Source: Parasponia andersonii
Taxonomy: Eukaryota > Streptophyta > Magnoliopsida > Rosales > Cannabaceae
Direction: 5' to 3'
Assembly (NCBI GenBank): GCA_002914805.1
Contig: JXTB01000145.1
Location: forward strand, 434,234 to 498,233
Length of the DNA: 64,000 bases
Shown here piece by piece: positions 63,290-64,000 of the stretch. Every line of letters starts with the position of its first letter. The first letter of the stretch is position 1. Under the pieces are notes generated by a model that worked only from the letters and a program-made list of their open reading frames with translations, had not been told where the DNA came from and did not search any database. Position numbers and translations under genes: made by a program.

Positions 63290-63420
63290 GATTTTGATTA
63301 GAACATCATTGTTTTTAATAAAAATTTAGAAAACTATCGCTTTTAAATAATCACTGGTTTTACGATTACTTAGTTACTATTTTAAAAATGGTATTTTACT
63401 AAATATTTTTACAACGATAC
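63290..63420. mobile_element. MITE-like element, family 2 (partial copy 3)
   Basis: TTTTTAATAAAAATTTAGAA at the left and AATGGTATTTTACTAAATAT at the right are related to the arms of the copies at 11869 and 47995. It is short and decayed. Confidence 0.4.
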
Positions 63421-64000
63421 CCACTAGATCGAAAATAATCACACTAAAACCCCTAAGCTGAAAAAAATTAAAAATCATTTAAAAATTATCATCAACTAAC
63501 TATGTTATTCTTTTCATGTAAATAACAAAAATTGCTTTGATAAAAATAGTACATGTTTAAATGAAAATATAATGGTAAAAAGTGAAATATATTATAGTCA
63601 AATTTGAGTAGTAGAGGCGTCATTTATGTGTAATATCTTTGGTGTTAGAATAAGTATATCTGATACAGGAAATGCGGTGCTGTATATATAATTGAAAGCA
63701 AGCCGCCCATTCAGTGAGTCAAGATTTTTACTTTCAAAAAAAAAAAATCATATCGAACAATTTTGAGTTCCCCAGCCAATCCAAATAATTAAAACTAGAT
63801 TCTTTGAGTTGTAATAATCTGAGAACTAGAAACTATACATAAACATAGAGAATGATTAAGCTAACCACGGACAAATAACCAAAACGGGCATGAATATTAC
63901 AAACTTTCTGTAAATTCATAAGAGAAAGCTCACAAAGAAAGAGAAAAAGAGAATAATGAATTGAACTATTTGGAAGAAAGTAGTCAATATTTTTCGACAA
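63421..64000. other. Window edge, no feature recognised
   Basis: AT-rich DNA without a coding frame or repeat that I can place. Confidence 0.4.

Noticed and set aside
1..64000. Organelle-derived inserts, viral-derived genes or a biosynthetic cluster
   Set aside because: I saw no recognisable chloroplast or mitochondrial genes, no viral coding sequence, and no neighbouring enzymes beyond the one glycosyltransferase family.

Overview
The window is eukaryotic nuclear DNA from a flowering plant, almost certainly a eudicot. Genes carry many short GT-AG introns, spacers are long and very AT-rich, and plant-type transposable elements are abundant: a TRIM with a TGGTATCAGAGCC primer-binding site, a LINE remnant, hAT-like and PIF/Harbinger-like MITEs, and LTR fragments. 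I could not identify the species from sequence alone. There are no operons, ribosome binding sites or prokaryotic features.

Layout. Positions 1-2549 are the downstream flank of the first gene, with no coding gene of their own. Positions 2550-7301 (minus strand) hold a complete 10-exon gene for an 807-residue protein with three RRM domains, of the plant LIF2 / hnRNP R/Q-like type; its promoter and 5' leader lie at 7302-7535. From 8.7 to 10.4 kb an older coding remnant is split by a decayed 5'-truncated LINE that still has a 15-bp target-site duplication. From 11.3 to 15.4 kb there are foldback MITE-like repeats, a tandem duplication and a probable reversed Copia-type LTR.

The rest is organised around three minus-strand copies of one gene family. 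These encode plant type II membrane glycosyltransferases of the nucleotide-diphospho-sugar transferase family (PF03407, GT77-like). Copy A (15761-18817) and copy B (31518-36994) are intact three-exon genes of 362 and 370 residues with identical intron phases and a DxD motif split by intron 2. Copy C (53200-56322) is a pseudogene with a homopolymer frameshift in exon 1, a deletion of about 155 bp in exon 2, and frameshifts and stops in exon 3. B and C lie in two halves of a segmental duplication (roughly 30.75-40.5 kb and 47.9-59.2 kb), recognisable from patchy homology on both flanks. Different mobile elements have since entered each half.

The spacers contain an essentially perfect 393-bp TRIM at 19116-19508, a probable solo Copia LTR at 24.7-26.2 kb, a probable reversed LTR at 42.9-45.2 kb, several MITE families, a SINE-like element, minisatellites and many (TA)n tracts. 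I saw no tRNA, rRNA, CRISPR array or organelle-derived insert. I also found no clearly novel biochemical system. The best candidates for follow-up are the glycosyltransferase duplication with its decaying third copy, and the well-delimited mobile elements.
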